NCBI RefSeq assembly: GCF_002688565.1
Contig: NZ_CP024012.1
Coordinates: forward strand, 115,400 to 179,399
From: Acinetobacter sp. LoGeW2-3
GTDB taxonomy: Bacteria > Pseudomonadota > Gammaproteobacteria > Pseudomonadales > Moraxellaceae
DNA length: 64,000 bases
Direction: 5' to 3'
Shown one piece after another: positions 47,638 through 57,497 of the stretch. Under the pieces are notes generated by a model that saw only the letters and a list, made by a program, of their open reading frames with translations, made no database searches and had not been told where the DNA came from. The first letter of the stretch is position 1; the number at the start of each line of letters is the position of its first letter. The translations under genes and the position numbers were made by a program.

Positions 47638-49737
47638 ATGAATTCCATGGTTAATGAAAATAAAACCCTTTCTAATGCTTTACTGAAGCCTAAGACAGTC
47701 GCGTTGGTTGGTATTTCAGATGACATCAGCAAAACAGCTGGTCGTCCTTTACACTTTTTAAGAAATGCCGGTTATAAAGGCACAATTTATTGTATTAACC
47801 CACGTCGTGAAACCGTGCAGGGTGAAAAAGCATATACCTCTCTTTCATCACTGCCTGAAGTCCCAGAGCATGTGTACGTATTAACAGCAGCAGACTTGGC
47901 ATTAGAAGCTGTTGAAGAATGCGGCAAACTGGGTGTGCCCGTTGTGACTCTGATTGCGAGTGGCTTTAGTGAAGCTGGCCCTGAAGGAATCGAACGCGAA
48001 AACAAGCTTCGTGAACTTAAAGCAAAATATCAAACACGTATTTTAGGTCCATCAAGTTTAGGCCTAGTAAACCTGTATGAAGATCTGTTCTTAACTGCAA
48101 ATGCAGCTTTTGCTGAGCCAGGGCTGCCAAAAGGCAATATTTTCTGTGCTTCACACAGTGGTAGTATGATTGGCTCTTTAACTTCACGTGGTCGTAACCA
48201 CCATACAGGCTTTTATGGCTTGGTATCAGTTGGTGGTGAAGTAGATCTGAGTGTAGGTGAAATCTGTTTAGCTACTTTGGACAATCCTGATATCCATGGT
48301 TACATGCTATTCCTGGAATCAATGCGCCATGCAGATAAACTACGTGAATTTGCGTTTAAAGCAGCGGAATTGAATCGTCCAGTGGTGGTATTCAAGCTTG
48401 GCCGTTCACAAGTTGCAGCAGATCTCGCAGTTTCTCACACTGGTTCTATGGCAGGTGAGGATGCAGTTGCAGAAGCATTCTTTAAAGATTGTGGTATTGC
48501 ACGTGTAGAAACTTTAGATGGCTTCCTGAATGCAATTCCACTTCTAAGCAAAGTTCCACCACAAGCAGCCAATAAAAAACAGATTAATGTTGGTGTTTTG
48601 ACGACTACCGGTGGTGGTGCTGCAATGGTGGTTGATCAGCTTGGCATTCGTAATGTTTCAGTTGTGTCACCCTCAGAAGAGACGATTGCTAAACTCAATG
48701 CACGCGGTGTAGATGTACATGCGGGTGGTATTATCGATTTAACGCTAGCTGGCACTAAGTATGAAGTCATGAAAGCTGCGCTAGAAGTACTTGAAGAAGC
48801 ACCTGAATTTGACCTGGTACTAGTAGCTTCAGGTTCTTCAGCTCGTTATCACCCCGATCTTGCGGTTAAACCAATTGTTGACAGTATTGCGACTTACAAA
48901 AAGCCATTGGTGAGTTTCCTGGTTCCTGATGCACCAGAAGCGTTAAAGCAATTAAAACAGGCTGGTGTACCTGCATTCCAATCGCCAGAAGCTTGTGCTG
49001 ATGTAATCAATGCCGCATTTTCTCGTCGTCAGCCGATGCCAATTCCAGTGCAAGTCACTCAGCCGGCCGTATCCACTACAGTAACTTTAGATGAAGATTC
49101 TGCTTATAAATTACTGAGTCCATTAGGCATTCAAAATGCACCATACCAAGTGTTGGATGTTGCTCAACCACAAGCATTGAAAATTGCATATCCAGTGGTA
49201 GTGAAAGTCTTACATGATCAAATCAGTCACAAAACTGAAGTTGGCGGCGTGATTCTCCATGTACACAATGAGACAGAGCTTCAAGCAGCAATCAAGCAAA
49301 TCAAAACCAATGTTGAGAAAAACTGCCCAGATCTAACTGTTGAAAAAGTATTAGTTCAATCCATGGTGAAAGGTCTAGGTGAAGTACTTGTCGGGTTTAA
49401 ACGTGACAAGGATGTAGGCCCAATTGTGATGCTGGCTGCTGGCGGCGTATTAACTGAACTATATAAAGACAGCTCGATGCGTTTAGCACCTGTGACGATT
49501 GATTCAGCTTATGAAATGATTGCTGAAGTAAAGGGCTTAAAAGCTCTGGATGGTTTCCGTGGTAAGCAGAAAGGTGATTTAAAAGCGATTGCCGAAACTG
49601 TAGTGGCTTTCTCTCAGCTAGCAGTATCTAAGGAATACTACATTGAAGAAGCTGAAATGAATCCACTCATCGTAAATCCACAAGGACAAGGTGTTACCGC
49701 AGTGGATGCACTTGTTCATATCGCTAAGGAAGGTTAA
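47638..49737 (+). CDS. ADP-forming acyl-CoA synthetase (acetate-CoA ligase family, fused alpha-beta)
   Basis: The 699-residue fusion has a CoA-binding domain (about 15-135; PKTVALVGISDDISKTAGRPLHFLRNAGYKG), a succinyl-CoA-ligase-like domain (about 150-310; GNIFCASHSGSMIGSLTSRG with the phosphohistidine region, VSHTGSMAGEDAV) and a C-terminal ATP-grasp (about 485-699; YPVVVKVLHDQISHKTEVGGVILHV, GLGEVLVGFKRDKDVGPIVMLAAGG, EAEMNPLIV). It activates a carboxylate to its CoA thioester with ATP giving ADP and phosphate. This replaces the CoA-transferase (DcaIJ/PcaIJ) used in the related dicarboxylate route. The substrate range is unknown. It is 3 bp before the next gene. Confidence 0.9.
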   Translation: MNSMVNENKTLSNALLKPKTVALVGISDDISKTAGRPLHFLRNAGYKGTIYCINPRRETVQGEKAYTSLSSLPEVPEHVYVLTAADLALEAVEECGKLGVPVVTLIASGFSEAGPEGIERENKLRELKAKYQTRILGPSSLGLVNLYEDLFLTANAAFAEPGLPKGNIFCASHSGSMIGSLTSRGRNHHTGFYGLVSVGGEVDLSVGEICLATLDNPDIHGYMLFLESMRHADKLREFAFKAAELNRPVVVFKLGRSQVAADLAVSHTGSMAGEDAVAEAFFKDCGIARVETLDGFLNAIPLLSKVPPQAANKKQINVGVLTTTGGGAAMVVDQLGIRNVSVVSPSEETIAKLNARGVDVHAGGIIDLTLAGTKYEVMKAALEVLEEAPEFDLVLVASGSSARYHPDLAVKPIVDSIATYKKPLVSFLVPDAPEALKQLKQAGVPAFQSPEACADVINAAFSRRQPMPIPVQVTQPAVSTTVTLDEDSAYKLLSPLGIQNAPYQVLDVAQPQALKIAYPVVVKVLHDQISHKTEVGGVILHVHNETELQAAIKQIKTNVEKNCPDLTVEKVLVQSMVKGLGEVLVGFKRDKDVGPIVMLAAGGVLTELYKDSSMRLAPVTIDSAYEMIAEVKGLKALDGFRGKQKGDLKAIAETVVAFSQLAVSKEYYIEEAEMNPLIVNPQGQGVTAVDALVHIAKEG

Positions 49738-49740
49738 GCC

Positions 49741-51789
49741 ATGACAGAGACTATTCATTTTGAAACTGAGGGATCAATTGCTGTTATTGTAATTGATAAC
49801 CCTCCTGTAAACACAGGTTCATGGTCTGTGCGTAAGGGGCTGCTCGATGCAGTTGAAAAATTTGCACAGGATGAGACCCTCACAGCAGCAGTGATCATTG
49901 GTAAAGACAAAAACTTTATTTCAGGTTCCGATCTTAAGGAGTTTGGAAAGCCAATTACACCGCCTGAATTGCCTCAAGTGATTAAGGCAATTGAAGAATG
50001 TCCAAAACCTGTGATTGCAGCAATTAGTGGTGCAACTTTAGGTGGTGGTTATGAGCTGGCACTTGGTTGTGATGCACGTTTAGCCGCAGCGAATACCTTG
50101 GTAGGTTTACCTGAGGTGACTTTAGGTATGCTTCCTGGTGCTGGTGGCACACAACGTTTACCACGCCTGATCGGTCTGGGTCCTAGTATTGAAGTGATTT
50201 GTAGCGGCAAACGTCTTAAAGCTGCTGAAGCATTCAAACTAGGTATGGTCGAAGCTATTGCTGAGGGCGACTTACGTCCGTTTGCAATTGAATATGCAAA
50301 AACAGCGGTAAAAAATCCGTTATCGAAGAAAATGGTAGCAGCTGAACTTGCTGAAGAACTTGATGGCATTATCAAAAAAGCCTTGAAGGCGGGTAAAAAC
50401 CGTCCTCAAGTCAAGGAAGCGATCCGTCTGATTCAAGCAACAGCGACAGTTGATTTCGAAACTGCTTTAGCCGAAGAACGTGAAGTATTCCAAAAACTTC
50501 GTGTAGGTGAAGAGGCATTTGCATTAAGACATTTGTTCTTCGCAGAAACCAGCGCCAAAAAGGCCATCAATCTGAAAGAGACGCCAGTTAAAGCCATTAA
50601 TAATGTGGTGATTGTGGGTGCGGGTACGATGGGAACTGGTATTGCTGTTGCGGCACTAAGAGCTGGTTTTAAAGTTGCAGTTTATGACCAGTCAAAATCA
50701 GTACTGGTACAGTGCAAGTCTAAAATTGATGACATCTATGAAAAGGATGTTGCAGCGGGTCGAATCAAGCCCTCTGACCAGCTTATTCAGCTGGAACAGC
50801 TTGAACTTTCAGATCATGATTCTGTTTTTGAAAACGCTGATCTGATTATTGAAGCTATTTTTGAAAATCTAACCGTCAAACAGAATCTGATTAAACAGAT
50901 TGAAAGCGTCGCTTCACCAAATACGCTCATTGCCAGCAATACATCCTATATTGATTTAGATGAGATTGCCGAGGTAAGCATTCGACCAGAAAATATTGTA
51001 GGTATTCATTTCTTTAATCCTGCAAATATTATGCGGTTGGTAGAAGTGATTCACGGTAATAATACCTCTCAGGAAGTCATTGCTTCTGCATTTGCATTTG
51101 TCCAAAAGTTAGGCAAGTTACCTATTTTATGTAAAAACTCTTTTGGCTTTATTGGTAACCGGATCTATGCAGCTTACCGTTATCAATGTGAATTAATGCT
51201 GGAAGAGGGTGCCTTGCCTCATGAAATTGATCAGGCAATTGAAGGCTTTGGCTTTAACATGGGGCCATTTGCTGTGGGTGATTTATCCGGGCTGGATATT
51301 GCTTGGAATATGCGTAAGGCCAATGCCTCAAAACGTGATCCAAAGGCACGTTATGTCGATATTCCAGACCAGCTCTGCGAAGCACAGCGTTTTGGTCGAA
51401 AAACAGGTGCTGGCTACTATAGCTATGCAAATGGAAAACCTGAAATTGACCCGATCGTTACTGACATTATTCTTAAAGCTTCTGCAACTAAAGGTATTGA
51501 ACGTAAAAACTTTACACCTGAACAGATTGTGGAACGCGTATTACTCACTATGGCCAATGAAGCTGCCTTGCTGTTGGCTGAAGGGGTGACCTTACGTATG
51601 AATGATATTGATCTGGTGATGATCAATGGCTTTGGATTCCCTAAATGGGAAGGCGGACCTGCATATTGGGCATCTAAACAAGACTTAAACTATCTGTATA
51701 AGCAACAAGAAATCCTGGAACACAATACAGGTATTGGATTTAACAAAGGAGATTTATCCATTTTTCATAAACTAGCTAAAACAGCGTAA
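49741..51789 (+). CDS. Fused enoyl-CoA hydratase / 3-hydroxyacyl-CoA dehydrogenase
   Basis: The 682-residue multifunctional enzyme has an N-terminal crotonase domain (about 1-190; CPKPVIAAISGATLGGGYELALGCDARL and GLPEVTLGMLPGAGGTQRLPR with the catalytic glutamates). It also has an NAD-binding 3-hydroxyacyl-CoA dehydrogenase domain (about 288-470; VVIVGAGTMGTGIAVAALRAGFKV, VGIHFFNPANIMRLVEVI with the catalytic His) and two C-terminal 3HCDH domains (about 475-675). It hydrates the 2-enoyl-CoA and oxidises the 3-hydroxy product. It resembles FadJ/PaaH-like fusions. It is 3 bp after the synthetase gene and is followed by a terminator. Confidence 0.92.
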   Translation: MTETIHFETEGSIAVIVIDNPPVNTGSWSVRKGLLDAVEKFAQDETLTAAVIIGKDKNFISGSDLKEFGKPITPPELPQVIKAIEECPKPVIAAISGATLGGGYELALGCDARLAAANTLVGLPEVTLGMLPGAGGTQRLPRLIGLGPSIEVICSGKRLKAAEAFKLGMVEAIAEGDLRPFAIEYAKTAVKNPLSKKMVAAELAEELDGIIKKALKAGKNRPQVKEAIRLIQATATVDFETALAEEREVFQKLRVGEEAFALRHLFFAETSAKKAINLKETPVKAINNVVIVGAGTMGTGIAVAALRAGFKVAVYDQSKSVLVQCKSKIDDIYEKDVAAGRIKPSDQLIQLEQLELSDHDSVFENADLIIEAIFENLTVKQNLIKQIESVASPNTLIASNTSYIDLDEIAEVSIRPENIVGIHFFNPANIMRLVEVIHGNNTSQEVIASAFAFVQKLGKLPILCKNSFGFIGNRIYAAYRYQCELMLEEGALPHEIDQAIEGFGFNMGPFAVGDLSGLDIAWNMRKANASKRDPKARYVDIPDQLCEAQRFGRKTGAGYYSYANGKPEIDPIVTDIILKASATKGIERKNFTPEQIVERVLLTMANEAALLLAEGVTLRMNDIDLVMINGFGFPKWEGGPAYWASKQDLNYLYKQQEILEHNTGIGFNKGDLSIFHKLAKTA

Positions 51790-51822
51790 TCATCGTTTTA
51801 GTATTGAGGTGTGTGCCTATTT

Positions 51823-51848
51823 GCCTGACTTCGGTCGGGCTTTTTTTA
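51823..51848 (+). terminator. Terminator after the hydratase/dehydrogenase gene
   Basis: GCCTGAC-TTCG-GTCGGGC with a UUCG loop and seven T residues. Confidence 0.88.
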
Positions 51849-51944
51849 CTTGAAAGAAAGATATGAGGTCGTGATTTTTCGGAAATTCTTACTGATTTCT
51901 GCTCAATATAATCAAATTAACCAATATTGAATTACACATGAAAA

Positions 51945-52394
51945 ATGAGTGATCGAAGCAGTTTAACAATGAGTGTATTGATGACACCGGATATGGCTAA
52001 TTTTTCTGGCAATGTTCATGGGGGAACAATACTAAAGTTACTAGATCAGGTTGCTTATGCATGTGCCAGTCGTTATTCGGGAACCTACGTCGTTACATTA
52101 TCTGTAGATCAAGTCTTGTTTAAAGAACCTATAAAAGTGGGAGAAATGGTTTCATTTCTGGCAAATATCAATTATGTCGGACGGAGCTCAATGGAAATTG
52201 GTATTCGCGTTGAAGCGCAAAATATTCAAACCCGTCAGAACCGGCATACCAACAGTTGTTACTTCACCATGGTAGCAGTAGATAGCAATGGTAAACCTAC
52301 TACCATATCTCCTTTAAATCTTGATTCGCAACTGAAGCAATGCCGGTTTGAGGCTGCTTTAAGACGTAAAAAACTGCGACTACAGACCAGTTAA
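51945..52394 (+). CDS. Acyl-CoA thioesterase (YciA-like hotdog fold)
   Basis: The 149-residue protein has the hotdog signature MTPDMANFSGNVHGGTILKLLDQVAYACASRYSG (about 11-45), in which the NVHGG turn and the following Asp are the YciA/BACH-type active site. VLFKEPIKVGEMVSFLANINYVGRSSMEIGIRVE completes the strand pair. It hydrolyses acyl-CoAs, possibly to release CoA when intermediates build up. It has its own short leader and is 37 bp before the thiolase gene. Basic residues dominate the C-terminus (RRKKLRLQTS). Confidence 0.9.
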   Translation: MSDRSSLTMSVLMTPDMANFSGNVHGGTILKLLDQVAYACASRYSGTYVVTLSVDQVLFKEPIKVGEMVSFLANINYVGRSSMEIGIRVEAQNIQTRQNRHTNSCYFTMVAVDSNGKPTTISPLNLDSQLKQCRFEAALRRKKLRLQTS

Positions 52395-52431
52395 ATTTTC
52401 CTAATGAAGCATATCTAAAAAAGGATTTGTG

Positions 52432-53637
52432 ATGAAAAATGCATATATCATCGATGCTATCCGTACACCATTTGGCCGCTATGCTGGTGGCTTAGCACCA
52501 GTCCGTGCAGATGATCTGGGTGCTCTACCAATTAAAGCTTTGATGGAACGTAATCCAGGCATCGACTGGGAAAACGTAGATGATGTAATTTACGGTTGTG
52601 CTAACCAAGCCGGTGAAGACAACCGTAATGTCGGCCGTATGTCCGCCTTGCTTGCTGGCGTGCCATACCAAGTGCCAGCAACTACAATTAACCGTTTATG
52701 TGGTTCATCACTTGATGCAGTAGCTATTGCGGCACGTGCAATTAAGGCAGGTGAGGCCAATCTGATCGTGGCTGGCGGTGTGGAATCCATGTCTCGTGCG
52801 CCATTTGTCATGGGTAAATCTGATACAGCTTATGGCCGTAATCAAAAGATTGAAGACACCACTATGGGTTGGCGCTTCATCAATCCGAAGTTGAAAGAAC
52901 TGTATGGCGTAGAAACCATGCCACAGACTGCGGAAAACGTAGCAGAGCAGTTCAATATTAACCGTGAAGATCAGGACAAGTTTGCTTTAGCCAGCCAGCA
53001 GCGTACAGCAGCAGCTCAGGCACGTGGCTTCTTTGACAAGGAAATTATCCCAGTTGTAATCCCACAGCGTAAGGGGGATCCGATCATAGTTGACAAAGAT
53101 GAGCATCCTCGTGCTTCAACCACACTTGAAGGGTTAACAAAGTTAAAGCCTGTGGTAAAAGCAGACGGTATTGTGACCGCAGGCAATGCATCAGGTATCA
53201 ATGACGGTGCAGCTGCACTTCTGATTGCATCAGGTGAAGCAGTGGAAAAATATGGCTTAAAACCTCGTGCCAAAATTATTGCTTCAACTGTTGTAGGTGT
53301 AGAACCACGCATCATGGGCTTTGGTCCAGCTCCAGCAATCAAAAAACTGCTTGAACAGACTGGCTTGACTCTGGATCAGATGGATGTAATCGAACTGAAT
53401 GAAGCCTTTGCCGCGCAAGCCTTAGCCGTAACGCGTGATCTAGGTCTACCTGACGATGCGGCTCATGTGAACCCGAATGGTGGTGCAATTGCAATTGGTC
53501 ATCCACTAGGTGCTTCAGGTGCACGCCTGGTAGCGACAGCACTAAACCAGCTTGAAGCTATAGATGGAAATTATGCACTTTGCTCAATGTGTATTGGTGT
53601 GGGGCAGGGAATTGCCTTGATCATCAGCAGAAAGTAA
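52432..53637 (+). CDS. Thiolase of the 3-oxoadipyl-CoA type (PcaF/DcaF-like)
   Basis: The 401-residue thiolase has the nucleophilic cysteine in NRLCGSSLDAVAIAARAI (about residue 90), GGVESMSRAPFVMGK, the His in NPNGGAIAIGHPLGASGAR and the C-terminal Cys in ALCSMCIGVGQG. The sequence strongly recalls Acinetobacter PcaF, the beta-ketoadipyl-CoA thiolase (MKNAYIIDAIRTPFGRYAGG, QAGEDNRNVGRMSALLAGVPYQVP). It would yield acetyl-CoA plus succinyl-CoA from 3-oxoadipyl-CoA. ATG 52432 follows AAAGGA; a GTG just upstream is not needed. It is the strongest hint that the cluster handles a C6 or substituted dicarboxylate. Confidence 0.93.
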   Translation: MKNAYIIDAIRTPFGRYAGGLAPVRADDLGALPIKALMERNPGIDWENVDDVIYGCANQAGEDNRNVGRMSALLAGVPYQVPATTINRLCGSSLDAVAIAARAIKAGEANLIVAGGVESMSRAPFVMGKSDTAYGRNQKIEDTTMGWRFINPKLKELYGVETMPQTAENVAEQFNINREDQDKFALASQQRTAAAQARGFFDKEIIPVVIPQRKGDPIIVDKDEHPRASTTLEGLTKLKPVVKADGIVTAGNASGINDGAAALLIASGEAVEKYGLKPRAKIIASTVVGVEPRIMGFGPAPAIKKLLEQTGLTLDQMDVIELNEAFAAQALAVTRDLGLPDDAAHVNPNGGAIAIGHPLGASGARLVATALNQLEAIDGNYALCSMCIGVGQGIALIISRK

Positions 53638-53803
53638 ACAACGCTTTTGGAAGATTTTTAGAGTTTCTAGAGATCTTCTCTTTTATTATTATTTTCAATT
53701 TAAATCATAACTAAGTGATTGATATTTTTTAAAAAAATCAATCAACTTTTTGAAATACTTCAAAAAGTCACGGATGAACTTTATACAAATATTGGAGATT
53801 TTT

Positions 53804-55075
53804 ATGCGCTTGGTTGTAAATACCCTTGCATTCACGGTAGTAACTTGTCTGTACAGCCATGCTTATGCTGGTACAACTGAACAGCAACAGATACAAGAAC
53901 TCAGGGCTGAACTAGAAGTACTAAAAACAGCGATTCAAAAGCAGAACAATACTGAAGTACACACAACAACCACACCCCAGACTCAAGCCAGTTTTCCAGT
54001 AGTAGCAAACGTTCCGAAGAAATCTGAAGATTCAGCATTAAAATGGAAATCAAAGAACGGCGCAGAAGTCAATATTTATGGTTTTGTTCGTGCTGATGCT
54101 GCCTATCAAATTGAAGGTGCAAAAGGCATGTTTAATAGCATCAATAGTGTGGCGCTAACAGGGGAGGCTAACAAGAAATCTACTGAAGATCGATTGGATT
54201 CGACATTAACAACTACCCGTATAGGCCTGGATTTCAAGGCTCCAGTTCAGGATGCTGATATCGGCGGTAAAGTTGAAATTGATTTTCGTGGTGGCTCTGA
54301 TAAGGATACAGTACGACTACGTCATGTATATATGACTTATAACAACTGGTTAATGGGTCAAACGACCTCTAATTTCCTGTCTACTGAAACCTCCCCCGAA
54401 ATGCTCGATTTTAATACTCCACTTGGAGGAGGCACAACGCGTACTCCAATGGTGCGGTACACGGAGAAAGTAAATCCTAATACCCAGTATTTTGTCGCAT
54501 TAGAAAAAGGTAATGATGAAAACAGATTACCTGCTGCCACAGCGAAATTGAGTCATAAATTTGCTGAGGGTACTGGCCTAGTCACTGCACGAGGCCTCTT
54601 ACAAGAAGTACGATTACGTGATTTGGGCGATGAGACAGAGTTAGGTTGGGGAATTGGCTTAGGGGTAAACTATAAGCCTCTTAATCAGCTGATTCTGAAT
54701 GCCAATTACTCGCATGTCTCTGGCGATAATAAATTTTTGTTAGCTACTGCAGATAATGATCGATTTATCAGAACAAAAGAAAGCCTTGAACTGATTGATT
54801 TTGATGCTTTCACTTTAGGTGTAACTTATAAATTTACTCCTCAAATTAGAAGTACATTAGGTTATGGTTCTATTATCTATGATGAAAACAATGTAAAGAA
54901 TAAGAAAGGAGAGCCAAGCAACGATCATCTGCAGCAAGGTTGGTTAAATGTTATGTATAACCCAATAAAACCAATTACGTTTGGTATGGAATATATCTAT
55001 GGTGAACGTGAGACTGTAGATAATAGATCAGGTAAGGATAATCGTATAGAAATTATGGCGAAGTATGATTTCTAA
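53804..55075 (+). CDS. DcaP-like outer-membrane porin
   Basis: The 423-residue precursor has a signal peptide (MRLVVNTLAFTVVTCLYSHAYAG). An N-terminal coiled coil follows (EQQQIQELRAELEVLKTAIQKQ, about 27-50), then a long beta-barrel region beginning VNIYGFVRADAAYQ and ending with the terminal aromatic residue (EIMAKYDF). This layout is that of the trimeric DcaP channels of Acinetobacter, which admit negatively charged dicarboxylates. It fits with the MFS permease for uptake of the cluster's substrate. ATG 53804 has GGAGA at 53794; upstream in-frame codons lack a signal peptide start. A terminator follows. Confidence 0.9.
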   Translation: MRLVVNTLAFTVVTCLYSHAYAGTTEQQQIQELRAELEVLKTAIQKQNNTEVHTTTTPQTQASFPVVANVPKKSEDSALKWKSKNGAEVNIYGFVRADAAYQIEGAKGMFNSINSVALTGEANKKSTEDRLDSTLTTTRIGLDFKAPVQDADIGGKVEIDFRGGSDKDTVRLRHVYMTYNNWLMGQTTSNFLSTETSPEMLDFNTPLGGGTTRTPMVRYTEKVNPNTQYFVALEKGNDENRLPAATAKLSHKFAEGTGLVTARGLLQEVRLRDLGDETELGWGIGLGVNYKPLNQLILNANYSHVSGDNKFLLATADNDRFIRTKESLELIDFDAFTLGVTYKFTPQIRSTLGYGSIIYDENNVKNKKGEPSNDHLQQGWLNVMYNPIKPITFGMEYIYGERETVDNRSGKDNRIEIMAKYDF

Positions 55076-55088
55076 GGTAAATCAGCTT

Positions 55089-55119
55089 AAGGAATAGAGA
55101 AATTTCTCTATTCCTTTTT
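55089..55119 (+). terminator. Terminator after the porin gene
   Basis: AAGGAATAGAGAAA/TTTCTCTATTCCTT is a perfect 14-bp stem followed by T residues. Confidence 0.85.
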
Positions 55120-55301
55120 CAGCAATAAAATAGTTATATAATATTTAACTTATGTTCACCTAAAGTCTAGTTCATAATAAAAAAATAGTTAATGATTAAT
55201 AAAAACATGTATTTATAAACATTATTTTTATATCTTATTTTTTATGGTTCAGGAACTTGGTGAATTCTAGGTCGTTTTTAGAGTAAAAGATGGAAATTGC
55301 T

Positions 55302-55330
55302 AGACCTCTACCATGTCAACGTAGAGGTCT
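55302..55330. terminator. Possible terminator at the end of the sulfur locus
   Basis: AGACCTCTAC (55302-55311) pairs with GTAGAGGTCT (55321-55330), 28 bp after the end of the first MetQ-like gene. The T-run on the minus strand is weak. The preceding 55120-55300 holds no gene. Confidence 0.5.
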
Positions 55331-55358
55331 CAGTAAAATAAAAATTTATGAAGTAGTT

Positions 55359-56186
55359 TTATCGTTTTGGCCAGGTAACCGTATCGGCATAATTTTTTAA
55401 AACAAATTCACGCGTATCTTCTGCGATAAAGGCCTCTTTAACGAGTTCTACTTCAGGTCTCTGAGCAGCTTTGCTATTGGATACAAGCACACTGTCATAT
55501 TCCTGGTTATCTTGTTCAAGATAAATTGAATCACGTTTGGGTATCAGGTCAGCGTGAATAGTATATGCGCCTGCCATAATTGCTAAGTCTGAATCATTAA
55601 AGCTAACGGGCACTAATGCATGTTCAACTTCTAAGAATCTTAGTTTTTTGGGATTAGCAGTAATATCTTTTAAGCTGGTTTTCGCACCTGTATTAGACTT
55701 TAATTCAATCAATTTAGCTCGTGCTAATAAATTTAGTGCACGTCCTCCATTTGATGGATCTGATGGAATTATGACTTTAGCTTTATCTGGTAGCTCATTA
55801 ATATTTTTATATTTAGGTGAATATGCCCCAAACATCCCATTAAAAGTAGAGGCTATCGCTACTAAATCCCAATTATTTAACTCTTTTGCTGACTGCATAT
55901 AATACTTATGCTGGAAATAGTTCAAATCAGCCTCATCATCTGCCACTGATTTGTTCGGAATCAGACCATCATTGGCATATTTAATTTTCAATTCAATATT
56001 TGTTCTTTAACTTTATTCTTTACATATTCAGCAACTTGTGGATATGGAGGATTATCTCGTGTAAGTAAAGTAACTACTTTAATTTCACTGTTCGCAGTAG
56101 TAGCTGTTTTATCTTGTTTAGCACAGCCTGACAACCCAAAACCAATTGATGCTGCAAGAGCAGCAGTCAATACATTTTAAATTTCA
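55359..56186 (-). pseudogene. MetQ/NlpA-type substrate-binding lipoprotein, frameshifted (copy 1)
   Basis: Joined, the fragments give a ~270-residue MetQ-like lipoprotein: lipobox LSGC in the leader (ASIGFGLSGCAKQ), then VVTLLTRDNPPYPQVAEYVKNKVKEQ-IEL, KIKYANDGLIPNKSVADDEADLNYFQHKYYMQS and IPSDPSNGGRALNLLARAKLIEL. One base appears missing near 56177 (after MKFK) and one near 55998 (KEQ-N-IEL; AAA where AAAA is expected). Repairing both restores one frame. The protein would bind D/L-methionine or another sulfur compound for a MetNI-type importer. It is paralogous to copy 2 at 57498. Confidence 0.8.
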
Positions 56187-56197
56187 TAGATATTCCA

Positions 56198-57476
56198 TTA
56201 TATGCGCTGTTTGCGCAGTTGTATTAAATAGCGCCTTAAATTTTTAGGACGCTTAACGTACAGTGCTAGGTTAGAAATAGCCGATATTTGGTACAGTTTT
56301 TTATTGACTAAAATGTCACCTAATACTTTAGCTTTCAGGCTGACTGAGTTATGCGTTGATAGCGTACGAATATTGCGCCAGTGACGATCATTTAATGTAT
56401 CTCGTCCCATTGCGGAAGCACCGATAACTTCGAACATCAGATTGGCAGCTTTTAGGGCTAGCGGATCAATTGCGACTTTTACTTTTGCTGCATCTGCCGC
56501 TGCTAGCTGCAGTACAGAATCATAGCTAGGAAGGTCTAAATGCTGGATCACACGATCTAATGAACGTGCTGCCCGTAAAACGGCATTTTCAACAATAAAA
56601 GAAATAGAAGAAATTTCACCCGCTTTTTCCAGAAAAAGCGGTTCATCATGCGCTTGTTCAGCATTGCCATAGCTGAACGTGCGACCACGAGTGGCCAGGA
56701 GCACAGCAGTACGATCTTCTACAGCTTTGGTTTGGCCTGCAATAATGGCTTGAATGTACAGCTGTGCAAATGGCTTATTCACTAAACCATTTCGTTTAGG
56801 CCAACGGATTCATCTTCGGAGATGGCAACCCTTTTAAATAACGTAGTACCACTGGCAGTGTTACGCTGGCCGATGCCAATCCAGTCATCAAGAATTTCTA
56901 CTCCTTCACGATTTGTCGGCACAACTACATGGCATAAAGAATCTAGGTGACTTTGTGCCCATACCAATACGTAGTCAGCATGCAAGGTACCAGTAGTGAA
57001 GTATTTTTTTCCGTTTAAAAATAGTTTGTTATTTTCATTTAGGATATGGGTTATCAGCTTGCCGTTGCCAACATTATGTGAAGATGGTTCAGCCAGGGCA
57101 TTACTAATAATTTTTCCACTAGCAATACGCTCAAACCATTTTTCACGGTATGAAGGATCGGGATGTCTCAACACATCTTCAGTAAACTGAAAATGTGAGT
57201 GGAAAATATGTGCTACATCAGAATCTGCGCGTCCTAGCTCTATAATCACAGCAAACAGTTCTCAATGCTGAGTGCTTGACCACCATATTGTTTCGGCAGA
57301 CGGAGTGCACCCAATTTTTGTGATTTCAGATATTGAACAATCTGAACTGGTGGCAGTTCACCATTAGCATCACGTACTTCTAAATCAGCTTTAACTGCAT
57401 CAATCAATGCAAGAAATTCTGGACGCTCGTGGTAGGGAAGTGATGCATTTGAGACCTCCTTAACTTTAATATTCAT
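56198..57476 (-). pseudogene. SfnB-like acyl-CoA dehydrogenase-fold flavoprotein, frameshifted
   Basis: Three consecutive fragments (57476-57246, 57249-56782, 56782-56198) together make a ~425-residue protein of the acyl-CoA dehydrogenase/DszC fold used in sulfur acquisition (SfnB-type). It shows LPKQYGGQALSIE, IIELGRADSDVAHIFHSHFQFTEDVLRH, FLNGKKYFTTGTLHADYVLVWA, DDWIGIGQRNTASGTT and a C-terminal helical domain ending GRDTLNDRHWRNIRTLSTHNSV. The first break looks like one missing G (IE-E-LFAVIIELG) at about 57260; the second is at about 56785. The protein would be an FMNH2-dependent monooxygenase. It is codirectional with the Met-type transporter genes. Confidence 0.78.
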
Positions 57477-57497
57477 AAAACTAGACTTCCTATATAC

